In this document: in pieces, positions 1-9,727 of the stretch
Numbering within the stretch: the stretch's first letter is position 1
Layout: the number at the start of each line of letters is the position of its first letter
NCBI GenBank assembly: GCA_022844345.1
Contig: JALHLU010000006.1
Coordinates: 62,001-126,000, forward strand
Direction of reading: 5' to 3'
DNA: 64,000 nucleotides
Source: Hyphomonadaceae bacterium
GTDB taxonomy: Bacteria; Pseudomonadota; Alphaproteobacteria; Caulobacterales; Hyphomonadaceae
Position numbers and translations under genes: made by a program
The notes under the pieces: model-generated
The model's input: only the letters and a program-made list of their open reading frames with translations
What the model was told of the DNA's origin: nothing
Database searches by the model: none

Positions 1-829
<829 letters not shown>

Positions 830-937
830 GAGACGGCTCCAGCGCTGGCTGGGGCCCGATAGCATCACTGGCGCGGTCGTAAAACCGTCATCCGCGCCGC
901 ATGTGGGCAAAGGCCGGAAAGCCCTGTGAGTACGCTC

Positions 938-2845
938 CTAATGGACGTTCATCGCCGGTTCGCCCCACGGGTGCTCCGTGAATATCTCCGGGGCCAGCGC
1001 CTTCATCATGGACAGGGAGGCCTGCGGGTCGCGGCGGGCGGCGTAGGAGACGATTGCGTCGAGCCGCGCTTGCACCTCCGCGATCGGCGGCGACCCGTTG
1101 TTTGCGACTTCCAGCACGCCATCGACAACCGTGTCGCGCACCTGCTCGCGATCGTAGAACACCGTTTCCGTGAGCTTCTCGCCGGGGCGCGGGCCGGTGA
1201 CGCGGATGAGGATATCCTGCCCGGGCGTAAGCCCTTTCAGACGGATCATCTTCTCGGCAAGTTCGGCGATGCGCACAGGCTCGCCCATGTCGAGCACGAA
1301 GAGAGCCGCTTCGGGAGAATCCGTACGCGTCGACAGGGCCGAGGCTTGCAGCACGAGGGCTGAAGCTTCTTCCACGCTCATAAAATAGCGGGTCATATCG
1401 GGGTGGGTCACCGTGACGGGGCCACCCTCGGCGATCTGCTTTTCAAACAGCGGCGCGACTGAGCCCTTCGAGCCCAGCACGTTGCCGAAGCGGACGAGCG
1501 AGAAGCGGGTCTGCGGCGCCGTTGGCGCAAAGGCCTGGATGAACAGCTCCGCCGCGCGCTTGGTCGCGCCCATCACGTTGGTCGGATTCACAGCCTTGTC
1601 GGTCGAGATGAAGGTGAAGGCCTTCACATCGAGGGCGGCGGCGATGGTGGCGCAACGGCGGGCGCCAAGCACGTTGGTGAGGATAGCCTCGTTGGGATTG
1701 AGCTCCATCAGTGGCACATGCTTGAGCGCTGCGGCATGGATCACCAGGTCAGGCTCCGCCTCGCGCATCGCCTGCTCCAGGCGCGCCTCGTCGCGCACAT
1801 CGCCGATGACCATGCGGCGTACGACATTGGGGAAAGCGCGCGACAGTTCTTGATCGATCTCGAACACGTTGAACTCGGACGAATCGAAGATGGTCAGTTC
1901 GGACGGGCCCAGCGCCGCGCACTGGCGCGCAAGTTCGCCGCCGATCGTGCCACCGCCGCCCGTGATGAACACGCGTGCGCCGGAGACGAGTTCCGCGACG
2001 GGGGCCATATCCAGCCGGCGCTCCGGCCGGGCCAGAAGGTCAGCAGGGCGGATAGCTTCCAGCATCGCCTTGGCGCCGATGCGCAGGAGCGTCGCCTTGC
2101 GCGCCGAGGCCACGGCAAGGGCTGCTTCCATCGTCCGCCGATCTTCCGGCGGCGCTGCAATCGCGATCCAGGGCAGTTCGCCGAAGCGCGCCGTGTAGTG
2201 GTCAAAAAGGGTCGCAAGATGATCGATCCCGCCCATCACCTGGACGCCTTCGATGTCGCGGCCGAAATGCTGGCCGGAGGTTTCGACGATGCCGATGGCG
2301 CGGATTGGCGGGCCCGAAGGCGCCTTGCGCGCGGCATGCAGAGCTGCCGCCACATGGCCAGCGGGGCCGACAACCAGCGCGCGCGGCGCATAGGGCGGCT
2401 CGCGCCGCAGGATAGCGATCAGATCGCCCGTTGCGCGTCCACGCGCCCAAAAGCGCACGATCATCAGCAGGGCCAGCCAAATGGGCGCCTGCAGATAGAT
2501 ACTGGACAAAGGGAAATCCTCCAGCGTCTTCGCCAGGATCAGGATCGGCAGCGACATCAGGTGAGTGAGTGCGATGGCCTGGAAGATGCGCACCACGTCG
2601 CGCAGGGACGTGTGGCGCCAGACCTGACGATGGACGCCGCGCAGCCACATTGAGAATGCGGCAGCAACGCCAAAGGCGACCGCCACGAAGAAATCAAGCC
2701 ATGTCGGAGACCCGCGCCCCGAGAACGCGTAGGCAATTTGCGGGGCCAGATACATCGCGACGACGCCGGTCAGGACGTCGTAACCGAAACACATGGCCTT
2801 CGCTTCGATAGCCGCCCTGCGAGCGGAAATCTCGACGTTGCTCAC
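938..2845 (-). CDS. CapD/WbpM-like nucleotide-sugar dehydratase/epimerase, membrane-anchored
   Basis: Predicted to modify a UDP-sugar (4,6-dehydration and/or epimerisation) for surface polysaccharide synthesis at the inner membrane. Four N-terminal membrane helices lie at about residues 20-38, 47-68, 86-107 and 115-134. They are followed by a Rossmann-like region and an SDR domain with GGGGTIGG (296-303), STDK (414-417) and MGATK (425-429), where Met replaces the usual Tyr as in the WbpM/FlaA1 group. I placed the start at a GTG whose GTGA overlaps the stop of the heparinase gene, which implies translational coupling. The 635 residues fit the long membrane-bound subfamily. The exact sugar substrate cannot be read from sequence. 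Confidence 0.88.
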   Translation of the reverse strand: MSNVEISARRAAIEAKAMCFGYDVLTGVVAMYLAPQIAYAFSGRGSPTWLDFFVAVAFGVAAAFSMWLRGVHRQVWRHTSLRDVVRIFQAIALTHLMSLPILILAKTLEDFPLSSIYLQAPIWLALLMIVRFWARGRATGDLIAILRREPPYAPRALVVGPAGHVAAALHAARKAPSGPPIRAIGIVETSGQHFGRDIEGVQVMGGIDHLATLFDHYTARFGELPWIAIAAPPEDRRTMEAALAVASARKATLLRIGAKAMLEAIRPADLLARPERRLDMAPVAELVSGARVFITGGGGTIGGELARQCAALGPSELTIFDSSEFNVFEIDQELSRAFPNVVRRMVIGDVRDEARLEQAMREAEPDLVIHAAALKHVPLMELNPNEAILTNVLGARRCATIAAALDVKAFTFISTDKAVNPTNVMGATKRAAELFIQAFAPTAPQTRFSLVRFGNVLGSKGSVAPLFEKQIAEGGPVTVTHPDMTRYFMSVEEASALVLQASALSTRTDSPEAALFVLDMGEPVRIAELAEKMIRLKGLTPGQDILIRVTGPRPGEKLTETVFYDREQVRDTVVDGVLEVANNGSPPIAEVQARLDAIVSYAARRDPQASLSMMKALAPEIFTEHPWGEPAMNVH

Positions 2846-4590
2846 ACACTCTCCCCCTGGACTCCAGGCTCGATTCGCGAGAGCGCCCACCGGACCCGGT
2901 TGGGCGCTTGCGAACCGTCTGCCCCAGGATCGGCGATTCCCCGTATCACCAGCTGCTGCGACTTACGCGCAGTCTCGCCTCCCCAGTAACGCGAACCTTC
3001 GACGGAAAGCAAAGCTTCACTTCTAAAACGCCAGACACGTTGCCGTAGCGCCAAGCCTAGGAATACAGTCCTATCGTCAGGCCCGTTTAGCATCTGAACG
3101 TCTGGATGCAGGTGAAAACGTATCTCGTAGGGAACGGGGCCGCCCGGTATCCCCTGTGGCGCCTCGGACATAGGTCGCGAAAGACTGTCTTCACCGGTGA
3201 TCCTGGCGCCGTTCATCGCGACATAAAGGCGGCGGCGATAGATCAGACCGTGCCGGACGCGCCAGCCGGCATGCTGGCCTTCCAGCAGGAACTGCTCACC
3301 CTCCTCCATCCTGCGGACGGCCAGTTGGGCCGGCCCTTCGGGCGCACGAAGCCCGGTTGCAGGGTCAAGCGTAAAGACGGCCGAGTCCTCGCCGGTCAGG
3401 CACATGACCGAATGCGCCGCGGTCCGCCGGGCCGCATCACGCAATAGCGGCTCGATCTCGGCATTGGCGCCGCATGAAGTGATGATCCGCTCCGGCCCGT
3501 CATCAACCGTCAGAGCAAGTGCGCCAGCGTGCGCGCGGCCGCCGTGCGGCCGCTCGGGGCCGGCTCCGGCATCGATATAGACGGTCAACTCCTCGGCCTG
3601 GATGCGCTGGTAGGCGGAGAGCCGCGCGAAGGCGAATTTCGAATTGACGGCGCCATGCGGCCGCAGCGCCGCTTTCGCCAGCCCGTCGCCCGCATCGCCG
3701 CCGCCGTTTGCCGGCAGGAGACCGCCATCGGCTGTCTGGAAGAAGCTCAGCATTGCCGCCATGCGCGGCTGAAGTTTCGTCAGGAAGGCCGGCGCGCTCA
3801 TCCCGAGCCGCAACATCAGATCCTCGACCGTCTGGATTTCGAGCATTGCGTGCGCGAGTTGTTCGGGGTTACGGCTCACATGGCCCCCATCCGGAAGGAT
3901 CTGCGCTGTGCACTCGGCTTCGAGCAGGGCAAGGCCTGCATCCATCACCTTGCGTCCGTCCTCGGTTGCCGCGCCCGCCAGCGCCAGCGCGACCGCGATC
4001 CGAAAACGCGACACTGGATCGGTCTCGTCGCTCGCAGAGAATTGCAGGTGCCGGATGTGGCGGCCAAGCGACTCCAGCAGGTGAGCGCGGTCCTCTTCCC
4101 CCATGCGTGAGAACAGCCAGGGGCCCGCCGACAGGATGTTGATGACGCGGTCAGCCGTGATGCTGAGCCGCCAGGCGAAGTCTTCCCACTTGCCATATGC
4201 GTCGACCCAGGACGCCACCAGCGCACAGGCGCGCAACTCGCCTTCGGAACCGAACGCACCAAGATCTCGCAACCAGTGAAAGCGATGAATGCGGTCAGAA
4301 AAATGCAGCGAGGGAAAATCCGGCCCCCACGGCGAATGGCCAGGCGGCGTATCGATGTGTGCGTGACCGAACTTCCATCGCCCTTGCAGGATCGCCTCGC
4401 CGCGCGCGCGGTTGATAGGACGATTGTCGGTCGGAAGCGCTGTCAGGCTGGAAGGCCCTGGACCTGAAATGCGCAGTCGATGGACGGGCGAGACGTTGAT
4501 CGGCGCACCCGACCTGCCCATCAGCTCCGCCCACTGCGCGCGATCGGCTTCAGGTCCGTCGCCAGATGAAGGGGGGCCGGACGGCGCCAT
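2842..4590 (-). CDS. Heparinase II/III family protein
   Basis: 582-residue protein with an all-helical toroid-like N-terminal half (for example HFSDRIHRFHWLRDL and the WVDAYGKW...WRLSITADRVINIL region) and a beta-rich heparinase II/III C-terminal half. Such proteins are polysaccharide lyases or lyase-like. In alphaproteobacteria this one habitually sits next to rsmB and purH, and its substrate is not established. No signal peptide is visible. The ATG was chosen over a GTG six bases upstream because the GAGGG at the end of rpe is better spaced for it. It begins 12 bp after rpe, and its stop overlaps the start of the CapD-like gene, so rpe, this gene and the dehydratase look co-transcribed. Confidence 0.82.
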   Translation of the reverse strand: MAPSGPPSSGDGPEADRAQWAELMGRSGAPINVSPVHRLRISGPGPSSLTALPTDNRPINRARGEAILQGRWKFGHAHIDTPPGHSPWGPDFPSLHFSDRIHRFHWLRDLGAFGSEGELRACALVASWVDAYGKWEDFAWRLSITADRVINILSAGPWLFSRMGEEDRAHLLESLGRHIRHLQFSASDETDPVSRFRIAVALALAGAATEDGRKVMDAGLALLEAECTAQILPDGGHVSRNPEQLAHAMLEIQTVEDLMLRLGMSAPAFLTKLQPRMAAMLSFFQTADGGLLPANGGGDAGDGLAKAALRPHGAVNSKFAFARLSAYQRIQAEELTVYIDAGAGPERPHGGRAHAGALALTVDDGPERIITSCGANAEIEPLLRDAARRTAAHSVMCLTGEDSAVFTLDPATGLRAPEGPAQLAVRRMEEGEQFLLEGQHAGWRVRHGLIYRRRLYVAMNGARITGEDSLSRPMSEAPQGIPGGPVPYEIRFHLHPDVQMLNGPDDRTVFLGLALRQRVWRFRSEALLSVEGSRYWGGETARKSQQLVIRGIADPGADGSQAPNRVRWALSRIEPGVQGESV

Positions 4591-4602
4591 TGGCACTTGC
4601 CC

Positions 4603-5265
4603 TCACCCGCCTGCGCGAAGCGCCGCGATAGCCTCGGCATAGCCGGCGCGGCCGCGACCGAACACCGCCGAGCCGGCGACCAGCGCATTGGCGCCAGCGG
4701 AGATCACTGCGCCTGCGTTCGATGGAACAACGCCGCCATCCACTTCGAGTATGGTGGAAAGTCCCGCGCGGTCGATCTTCTTGCGGATCGCGTCGATCTT
4801 GCGCAGTTGGCTGTCGATAAATTTCTGACCGCCAAAGCCTGGATTGACGCTCATCACCAGCACGAGGTCGAGTTCTTCCAGCACGGGATCAAGCACATCG
4901 GCGGGGGTGGAAGGATTGAGAGCGGCACCAGCCTTCTTCCCGAGCTTGCGGATGACCTGCAGCGTGCGGTGAAAGTGCGGTCCGGCCTCGGGATGAGCCG
5001 TGATGATGTCAGCCCCGGCGGCGGCGAAGGCTTCAAGGTAGGGATCGACCGGCGAAATCATCAGGTGAACGTCGAACGGCTTCTTCGTGTGCGGGCGCAA
5101 CTTCTCGATCACGGCGGGACCTATCGAGATGTTGGGAACGAAATGGCCGTCCATCACGTCGACATGGATCATGTCGGCGCCGGCCGCATCGACAGCCCGG
5201 ATTTCTTCGCCCAGCGCTGCAAAGTCGGCTGCAAGAATCGATGGCGAGATCAGCACGTTCGACAT
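4603..5265 (-). CDS. rpe: Ribulose-phosphate 3-epimerase
   Basis: Interconverts ribulose-5-phosphate and xylulose-5-phosphate in the pentose phosphate pathway (cytoplasmic TIM barrel). The 220 residues match the family length. Diagnostic motifs seen: [10 protein letters not shown] at the N-terminus, [13 protein letters not shown] and DVHLMI with the metal-binding His/Asp residues, [13 protein letters not shown], and LEVDGG with the second catalytic Asp. It is the first gene of a tight minus-strand run with the heparinase-like and CapD-like genes. Confidence 0.97.
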   Translation of the reverse strand: MSNVLISPSILAADFAALGEEIRAVDAAGADMIHVDVMDGHFVPNISIGPAVIEKLRPHTKKPFDVHLMISPVDPYLEAFAAAGADIITAHPEAGPHFHRTLQVIRKLGKKAGAALNPSTPADVLDPVLEELDLVLVMSVNPGFGGQKFIDSQLRKIDAIRKKIDRAGLSTILEVDGGVVPSNAGAVISAGANALVAGSAVFGRGRAGYAEAIAALRAGG

Positions 5266-5350
5266 GATCCCGGCCTAGCAGCGCGCTACGGGCGGTGCAA
5301 CCTTGGCGGGATGAAAGCTGCGCAGTTCGCGCTGTTTGACAACGCAAGGC

Positions 5351-5743
5351 TCAGGAGTAGCCGATCGAGGCGTTCTGCGCGATCACGCGAACGCTCTGAC
5401 CATATTCGATCACTACGGGCGTGCCCTCCGGGATCGCGTAGGCAGACGACTGCCTGACCGACACGAGTTCACCGGTCAGCAGCCGGATCTTGTATGCGAA
5501 TCCCTCTTCACTGCCCGCGGTCCCGCTGATGTCGGCGCTCGGGGTAACGCTGACAATGCGGCCTTCCTCAACACGGGTGACCATGCCGACCAGAGCCCTG
5601 TCATTGCTGTTGACGCCCAGGCCGCTGGCGCACCCAGCCAGAACCGTAGCGAGAACGGCGAACGCAGCTGCAAAGGCCTTCTGCGGCTTGGCAAGCAAGG
5701 GCGCTTTCAGCGTTTCGACAAACTGCGGCTCCTGCGGCGCCAT
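5351..5743 (-). CDS. Small lipoprotein with SlyB-like C-terminal domain
   Basis: 130-residue predicted lipoprotein. A hydrophobic stretch ends in the lipobox LAGC, with Cys38 as the lipidated residue. The C-terminal part (YKIRLLTGELVSVRQ, then a valine-rich strand after EGTPVVIEYG) resembles the small beta domain at the end of SlyB/Pcp outer-membrane lipoproteins, but the glycine-zipper segment of true SlyB is absent. I chose the ATG encoding MAPQEPQF. An upstream start would add 12 unlikely residues. It sits between rsmB and rpe on the same strand. Function unknown. Confidence 0.7.
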   Translation of the reverse strand: MAPQEPQFVETLKAPLLAKPQKAFAAAFAVLATVLAGCASGLGVNSNDRALVGMVTRVEEGRIVSVTPSADISGTAGSEEGFAYKIRLLTGELVSVRQSSAYAIPEGTPVVIEYGQSVRVIAQNASIGYS

Positions 5744-5912
5744 CCAAAGTCTCCGAAAGCGGCAAGACCTGCCACCCATCAGCCCTCATTGTACCCGGAC
5801 CAGCTGAACCGCCGCTGAACCCCTGCTGGTGAATTCCGCGCAATTGCATGGCGGGATTGTGTCAGTAGTCGAGATGCAGTGCTTGTCGAGAGCCCTAGGG
5901 ATGGTGCGCGCG

Positions 5913-7244
5913 TCAGGTTCGTTCAAGCCGGGCCATGTAAATTACGTCACACCGTATCTGCGCCGCATCTGACGCAATGGCGGCCGGAGCTGTGAGCAGG
6001 TCGCCGTCTGGCGTTAACGAATGATCAAATCCGCGCGCCTCGCCCGCGACGACCGGACGCCGCCGCCAGGCGCCGCCGCTGATCGCCGCCTCCACCACCT
6101 CACGGCCTTCCTCAGGCGACGGGGTGCATACGGAATAAATCAGCGTTCCGCCCTGCCTCAGCATCGCAGCAGCGGCGTCAATCAGCGCACGTTGTATCAT
6201 CGGATAGCGTGCAAGATCCTTCGGATCGCGCCGCCAGACGCCCTCCGGATGGCGCCGGATCACGCCGAGCGCCGAGCATGGCGCATCCAGCAGCACGGCA
6301 TCGAGCAGCGCCTGCGGCCGCCATGTGCGGGCGTCGGCTTGGATCAGATCCATTGAAAGCCGGGTGCGCGCCGCATTCTCGCGCAGCCGCTCGAGCCGGG
6401 GGGCTGACATCTCCACGGCGGACAGTCTCGCGCCGCGCGCCGCGATCTGCATCGCCTTGCCGCCCGGCGCGGCGCAGAGATCGGCGATCGCGAGGCCAGC
6501 AACCTCCCCGAGCAGCGCGACGGGAAGGCTGGCGGCGACATCCTGCAACCACCATTCGCCCTCGGCATACCCGGGCAGTTCGGTGAGGCCCGCTCCGTCA
6601 AGCAGACGGATCGAGCCGTTCGGCAGAAGCGCCCCGCCCAGCCTGTCAGACCACCCTGCCGCATCGCCCGCATCGCGCAGCGTAATATCGATCGCGGGCT
6701 CTTCGAGTTGCAGAAGCGCCATCGCCCCTGCCCGCTCGGCGCCGAGCCCGGATCTGAGCTTCGCCGCCAGCCAGTCAGGCCAGACGGCTTCGGCAGGCGA
6801 GGACTCAAAAGCGCCGGACTCGCGGGCGGCGCGTCGCAGGACAGCGTTGATCAGCCCGCCGCCGCGCCGGGCGACGTCCCAATGTGCTGCAGCCTCGACA
6901 GTCGCGGACACGGCTGCGTGCTCTGCAACCTTCATGAGCCAGAGCTGGGCGGCTCCGGCCCGCAGAAGCGCAAGAACTGGCGGCTCGATATCAGCCAGAG
7001 GGCGCTGGACCATGCCGCCAAGCGCCCAGTCGATGCGGCCGACGGCTCGCAGGGCGGCGCTGGCGATCGCCCGGGCAAAGCCGCGGTCTGCGCCTTCCAG
7101 CGAACGGTAGGCCGGACTGGACCCCATGGCGGATTCCAGATCCTCGCCTTTCGCCATTGCGGCCCAGACAAGCTGCGCGGCCGCGAGCCGGCTTTGCCAG
7201 CCAGCCGCTTCAGGTCTTGCCCGGTAGTTGGATGCACGCGCCAT
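5913..7244 (-). CDS. rsmB: 16S rRNA (cytosine-967-C5)-methyltransferase, RsmB/Sun family
   Basis: Methylates C967 of 16S rRNA using S-adenosylmethionine. The 443 residues contain a NusB-like helical RNA-binding region in about the first 140 residues and a methyltransferase domain with the SAM motif LCAAPGGKAMQ (257-267). The two family cysteines are present: Cys323 in DAPCSALG and Cys373 in SVCTPSPEEG. In the latter the usual TCS is altered to SVCTPS but the catalytic Cys is kept. It heads the conserved minus-strand neighbourhood leading to rpe, heparinase and purH. Confidence 0.93.
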   Translation of the reverse strand: MARASNYRARPEAAGWQSRLAAAQLVWAAMAKGEDLESAMGSSPAYRSLEGADRGFARAIASAALRAVGRIDWALGGMVQRPLADIEPPVLALLRAGAAQLWLMKVAEHAAVSATVEAAAHWDVARRGGGLINAVLRRAARESGAFESSPAEAVWPDWLAAKLRSGLGAERAGAMALLQLEEPAIDITLRDAGDAAGWSDRLGGALLPNGSIRLLDGAGLTELPGYAEGEWWLQDVAASLPVALLGEVAGLAIADLCAAPGGKAMQIAARGARLSAVEMSAPRLERLRENAARTRLSMDLIQADARTWRPQALLDAVLLDAPCSALGVIRRHPEGVWRRDPKDLARYPMIQRALIDAAAAMLRQGGTLIYSVCTPSPEEGREVVEAAISGGAWRRRPVVAGEARGFDHSLTPDGDLLTAPAAIASDAAQIRCDVIYMARLERT

Positions 7245-7285
7245 CGGGCGCGTCCATTAGAGGACGCGCCGGCTTTCTGAAAGCA

Positions 7286-7936
7286 CTATTGCTTGAAGAG
7301 CTTCTGCAGGGCTCCCAGAACGCCCTCGAACCTTAGCCCGGCATCGGTCACCGCGAGGGCGTAGGCCGTACCTGTGTCGTGGGCGCGCGGCTGGTGCCGG
7401 ACCGAACCCTCGAAGGCCGAGAAATCGCCCGGGCCGTAGGTGTCGTGGCCATCGGAAAACTCGCCATGGATGCACAGCGTCAACTCCTGGCCCTTATGGG
7501 TGTGCCAGGGCACGGCCGTGCCGGCCTCCAGCCGGATGATCTCGGCCTTTGCCGCACCTGAGACGCCCAGGTCGAGGCGCTTGATCCCCGGTCCGGCATA
7601 GCTCCAGCCGCGATGGGCCTCGGCCGCCTCGATGGCGTCGCGCAGGGCGGCGGGCAGCGTAGCCAGTTCAGGATATGTCAGCGGCCGGGCCGCTGGTGCG
7701 CGCGCCGCGCCTCGGTCAATCGCGGCGAACGCCATCGCAAGGGCATCCGGCTTCATGCTGGCAGGCGCCTCGGCTTCCAGAGCTGCGCCAGCGATTGCCG
7801 CGCCATCCGACTCGGAAATCCCCCTCATTTCCATGAGGACATCCAGGAAGAATCCCAGCGCAGGCTCCGCCCGTCCCGACGCCAGTGCAGCGCGGGTGAC
7901 ATCGTCCAGTTCAGGGGCTTTCGTTACCTTGATCAT
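7286..7936 (-). CDS. ChrR-like cupin anti-sigma factor lacking the N-terminal zinc motif
   Basis: 216-residue cupin protein immediately downstream of an ECF sigma gene, the arrangement of RpoE-ChrR pairs that respond to singlet oxygen. The C-terminal cupin keeps all four metal ligands of ChrR: His145, His147 and Glu151 in HTHKGQE, and His181 in VRHQPRA. The N-terminal anti-sigma domain, normally a zinc-binding HxxxCxxC helix, here reads LGFFLDVLMEMRGI around residues 27-40 with no His or Cys. Either sigma binding is zinc-independent or the protein is a divergent sensor. The start was placed at the ATG giving MIKVTKAP, 73 bp after the sigma stop. A longer start would reach closer to the sigma gene. 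Confidence 0.82.
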   Translation of the reverse strand: MIKVTKAPELDDVTRAALASGRAEPALGFFLDVLMEMRGISESDGAAIAGAALEAEAPASMKPDALAMAFAAIDRGAARAPAARPLTYPELATLPAALRDAIEAAEAHRGWSYAGPGIKRLDLGVSGAAKAEIIRLEAGTAVPWHTHKGQELTLCIHGEFSDGHDTYGPGDFSAFEGSVRHQPRAHDTGTAYALAVTDAGLRFEGVLGALQKLFKQ

Positions 7937-8009
7937 TGGCGGCTCGGCTCTAGATAGATGTGGTCCAGCCTGATTTACGCACATTCCTGCGGAGCGGATC
8001 AGTCATCCC

Positions 8010-8603
8010 TCAATCATCCTCCAGCCGTCCTTTCATCTTCGAGAAGGCTAGGCGTATCCGTGACTTCACCGTGCCAAGCGGCAGATCCAGCTTCCCCGCA
8101 ATCTCGGAGTGAGAAAGGCCCTCGTAAAAGGCCAGCCGCAGGAGGCTGACCTGCTCTTCCGGGAGGTCTTTCATCGCGGCGCGGACACGCGCCTCGGTTT
8201 CCATGGCCTCGATGCGGGCGTCAGGCGCCTCGACGCCAGATGGCAGCAGCATTGTTTCCTCGGGGTCGAGGTCGGGGCGCTTGGCCCTGCGGAAGACATC
8301 AATCCTGCGATTGCGGGCGACCCGGAAGATCCAGGTGGAGACGGATGCCTGGTTGCGATCGAACAAAGCAGCCTTGCGCCAGACCGTGACCATGACGTCC
8401 TGCGCGATCTCTTCAGCCAGCGCGCTGTCGGCGCCCAGACGCATCAGGTACGACTTCACGCGCGGGGCATAGTAGGCAAACAGCTCGGAATACGCAGCGC
8501 GATCCTGCCGCTCGGCAACCATGGCAAGCAGATCGGCGAAGCGCCGTCTGTCCGCCTCTCCCAGCGTTTCGCCAGGTGGCCGGGGCGTGTTGCCAGAAGC
8601 CAT
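8010..8603 (-). CDS. ECF RNA polymerase sigma factor (RpoE/ECF11-like)
   Basis: 197-residue extracytoplasmic-function sigma factor. Region 2 is visible as YYAPRVKSYLMRLGAD...LAEEIAQDVMVTVW and WIFRVARNRRIDVFRR. Region 4 is visible as LPEEQVSLLRLAFYEGLSHSEIA followed by LPLGTVKSRIRLAF. The sequence style matches the Rhodobacter RpoE group (ECF11) that is held by ChrR, and the downstream gene is ChrR-like, so a singlet-oxygen or organic-peroxide regulon is the likely role. I looked for an autoregulatory TGATC-type promoter upstream and did not find a convincing one. Alternative ATG starts lie up to 51 bp upstream. Confidence 0.92.
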   Translation of the reverse strand: MASGNTPRPPGETLGEADRRRFADLLAMVAERQDRAAYSELFAYYAPRVKSYLMRLGADSALAEEIAQDVMVTVWRKAALFDRNQASVSTWIFRVARNRRIDVFRRAKRPDLDPEETMLLPSGVEAPDARIEAMETEARVRAAMKDLPEEQVSLLRLAFYEGLSHSEIAGKLDLPLGTVKSRIRLAFSKMKGRLEDD

Positions 8604-8691
8604 ACCGTCTTGTCGTATCATCAAGCTGCGCGCCCGCGCAGCTCTGCGCGGCACAAACTTTTATGCACGGCGCTGGCGCTGCGTGAAGCCT

Positions 8692-9210
8692 TCACCTCGG
8701 CTCTTCGATGCCGCCGAAGGTCGCGCCATCGCCCTCCTCGTCGACAATGACCACGAGGGGATTATGGGGATCGGCATGTTCGGCACCCTGCTGATCAGGC
8801 CCGAACAGGTCGAGCTGGTTGGGATCGGGGGTGCGCTTGCGCTTCTTCGGGGGGGCGTCGCGCCGGGTGAAATAGAGATCGTCGGTGTGGTCCTCCACCG
8901 GCCCCGACGCTTCGGGTTTCGCCTTCGCCTTACGCGTCTTCGTCTTCACGACAGCCTCGGGCTTCCAGTAGGTGACCGCGATCACCGGTCTTCCCTTCGC
9001 GTCTTCGTAAAGCTGTACAAAGCCGCGCGAGATTCCCGCCTCCGCCTTGCCCTGGACAACGCCCCTCTCAGCCGGCTGCGGCCGCAGCCAGTCCGAGACC
9101 AGTGTCACTGGCGCCTTCGCCAACTCACGCGCTTCTGCGATCGTGCGGGCGCCGCTTTCGCTGTCGAGCGCTTCACGGGCATTGGCGGCGATGGGGTAAA
9201 GGAGCGGCAT
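8692..9210 (-). CDS. Unknown protein with a perfect sliding-clamp binding motif, probably co-transcribed with mmcB
   Basis: 172 residues, family not recognised. The first ~85 residues look like a compact folded domain ending in GFVQLYEDAKGRPVIAVTYW. The rest is low-complexity and charged: a basic KTKTRKAKAK segment, PPKKRKRTPDP, then NQLDLFGP (QLDLF at residues 132-136, bases 8803-8817), then an acidic tail. QLDLF exactly fits the QL[SD]LF consensus for beta-clamp binding, and it lies in a disordered linker as such motifs usually do. The gene starts 15 bp after mmcB on the same strand with no separate promoter visible, so it should share the LexA-controlled transcript. A DNA-repair or replication role is an inference from motif plus context. 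Confidence 0.72.
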   Translation of the reverse strand: MPLLYPIAANAREALDSESGARTIAEARELAKAPVTLVSDWLRPQPAERGVVQGKAEAGISRGFVQLYEDAKGRPVIAVTYWKPEAVVKTKTRKAKAKPEASGPVEDHTDDLYFTRRDAPPKKRKRTPDPNQLDLFGPDQQGAEHADPHNPLVVIVDEEGDGATFGGIEEPR

Positions 9211-9225
9211 GATCGGATCAGTACA

Positions 9226-9717
9226 CTAGTCGATTGCAGGTTCGGCTGCCGCTGCGGCAGGAATTCCCACTCGCATGAGCCGTGCCGCAGCCAGCCGAGC
9301 GAAGGATAGCGTCACCGCCTTGCGCCGCGCGGCGTTGAGCGCGGCAGGCCTGCATTCGCGAACGACCGCACCGCCAAACCCGTCGCAGACCAGCAAGCCC
9401 GCCTCATCCGGAATGCGATCCTGCGGAAAATCGCAATCGACGGCGAAATAGAACCGGTCGCAGTACGGTGCGTATTCGGGCCATTTCCGGTCGGTTCGGA
9501 AATCCTGGAGGCAGGACTTTATCTCGACAATCACGACCTCGCCTTTCGCGCCCACCGCCATCACGTCAGCGCGGCGGCCATTGGCGAGCGTCACTTCGGT
9601 CAGCGAGGCAAGGCCGACGTCCGCAAACATCCGTTGCACGCCGCGCACGATCTCTGTGGCGCGTCCGTTTGGTAAGGGATCGCCAAACGTGTTCGCAACG
9701 AGAGCAACGGTCGACAT
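9226..9717 (-). CDS. mmcB: MmcB family DNA repair protein
   Basis: 163-residue member of the MmcB family, known in Caulobacter as an SOS-induced gene protecting against mitomycin C. The central segment RRADVMAVGAKGEVVIVEIK matches a PD-(D/E)xK nuclease-like core (Asp then ExK), followed by a DFRTDRKWPEY stretch. This suggests DNA binding or cleavage in the cytoplasm. A LexA-type box (9728-9742) lies 10 bp upstream of the ATG. The unknown clamp-motif gene follows after 15 bp, so the two form a small operon. Confidence 0.9.
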   Translation of the reverse strand: MSTVALVANTFGDPLPNGRATEIVRGVQRMFADVGLASLTEVTLANGRRADVMAVGAKGEVVIVEIKSCLQDFRTDRKWPEYAPYCDRFYFAVDCDFPQDRIPDEAGLLVCDGFGGAVVRECRPAALNAARRKAVTLSFARLAAARLMRVGIPAAAAAEPAID

Positions 9718-9727
9718 CTGTGCGGGC

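Noticed and set aside
8604-8690. Autoregulatory promoter for the ECF sigma factor
   Set aside because: TGATGATAC occurs upstream, but no -35/-10 pair fitting the RpoE (TGATC-type) promoter with the right spacer could be made, so I do not list a site.
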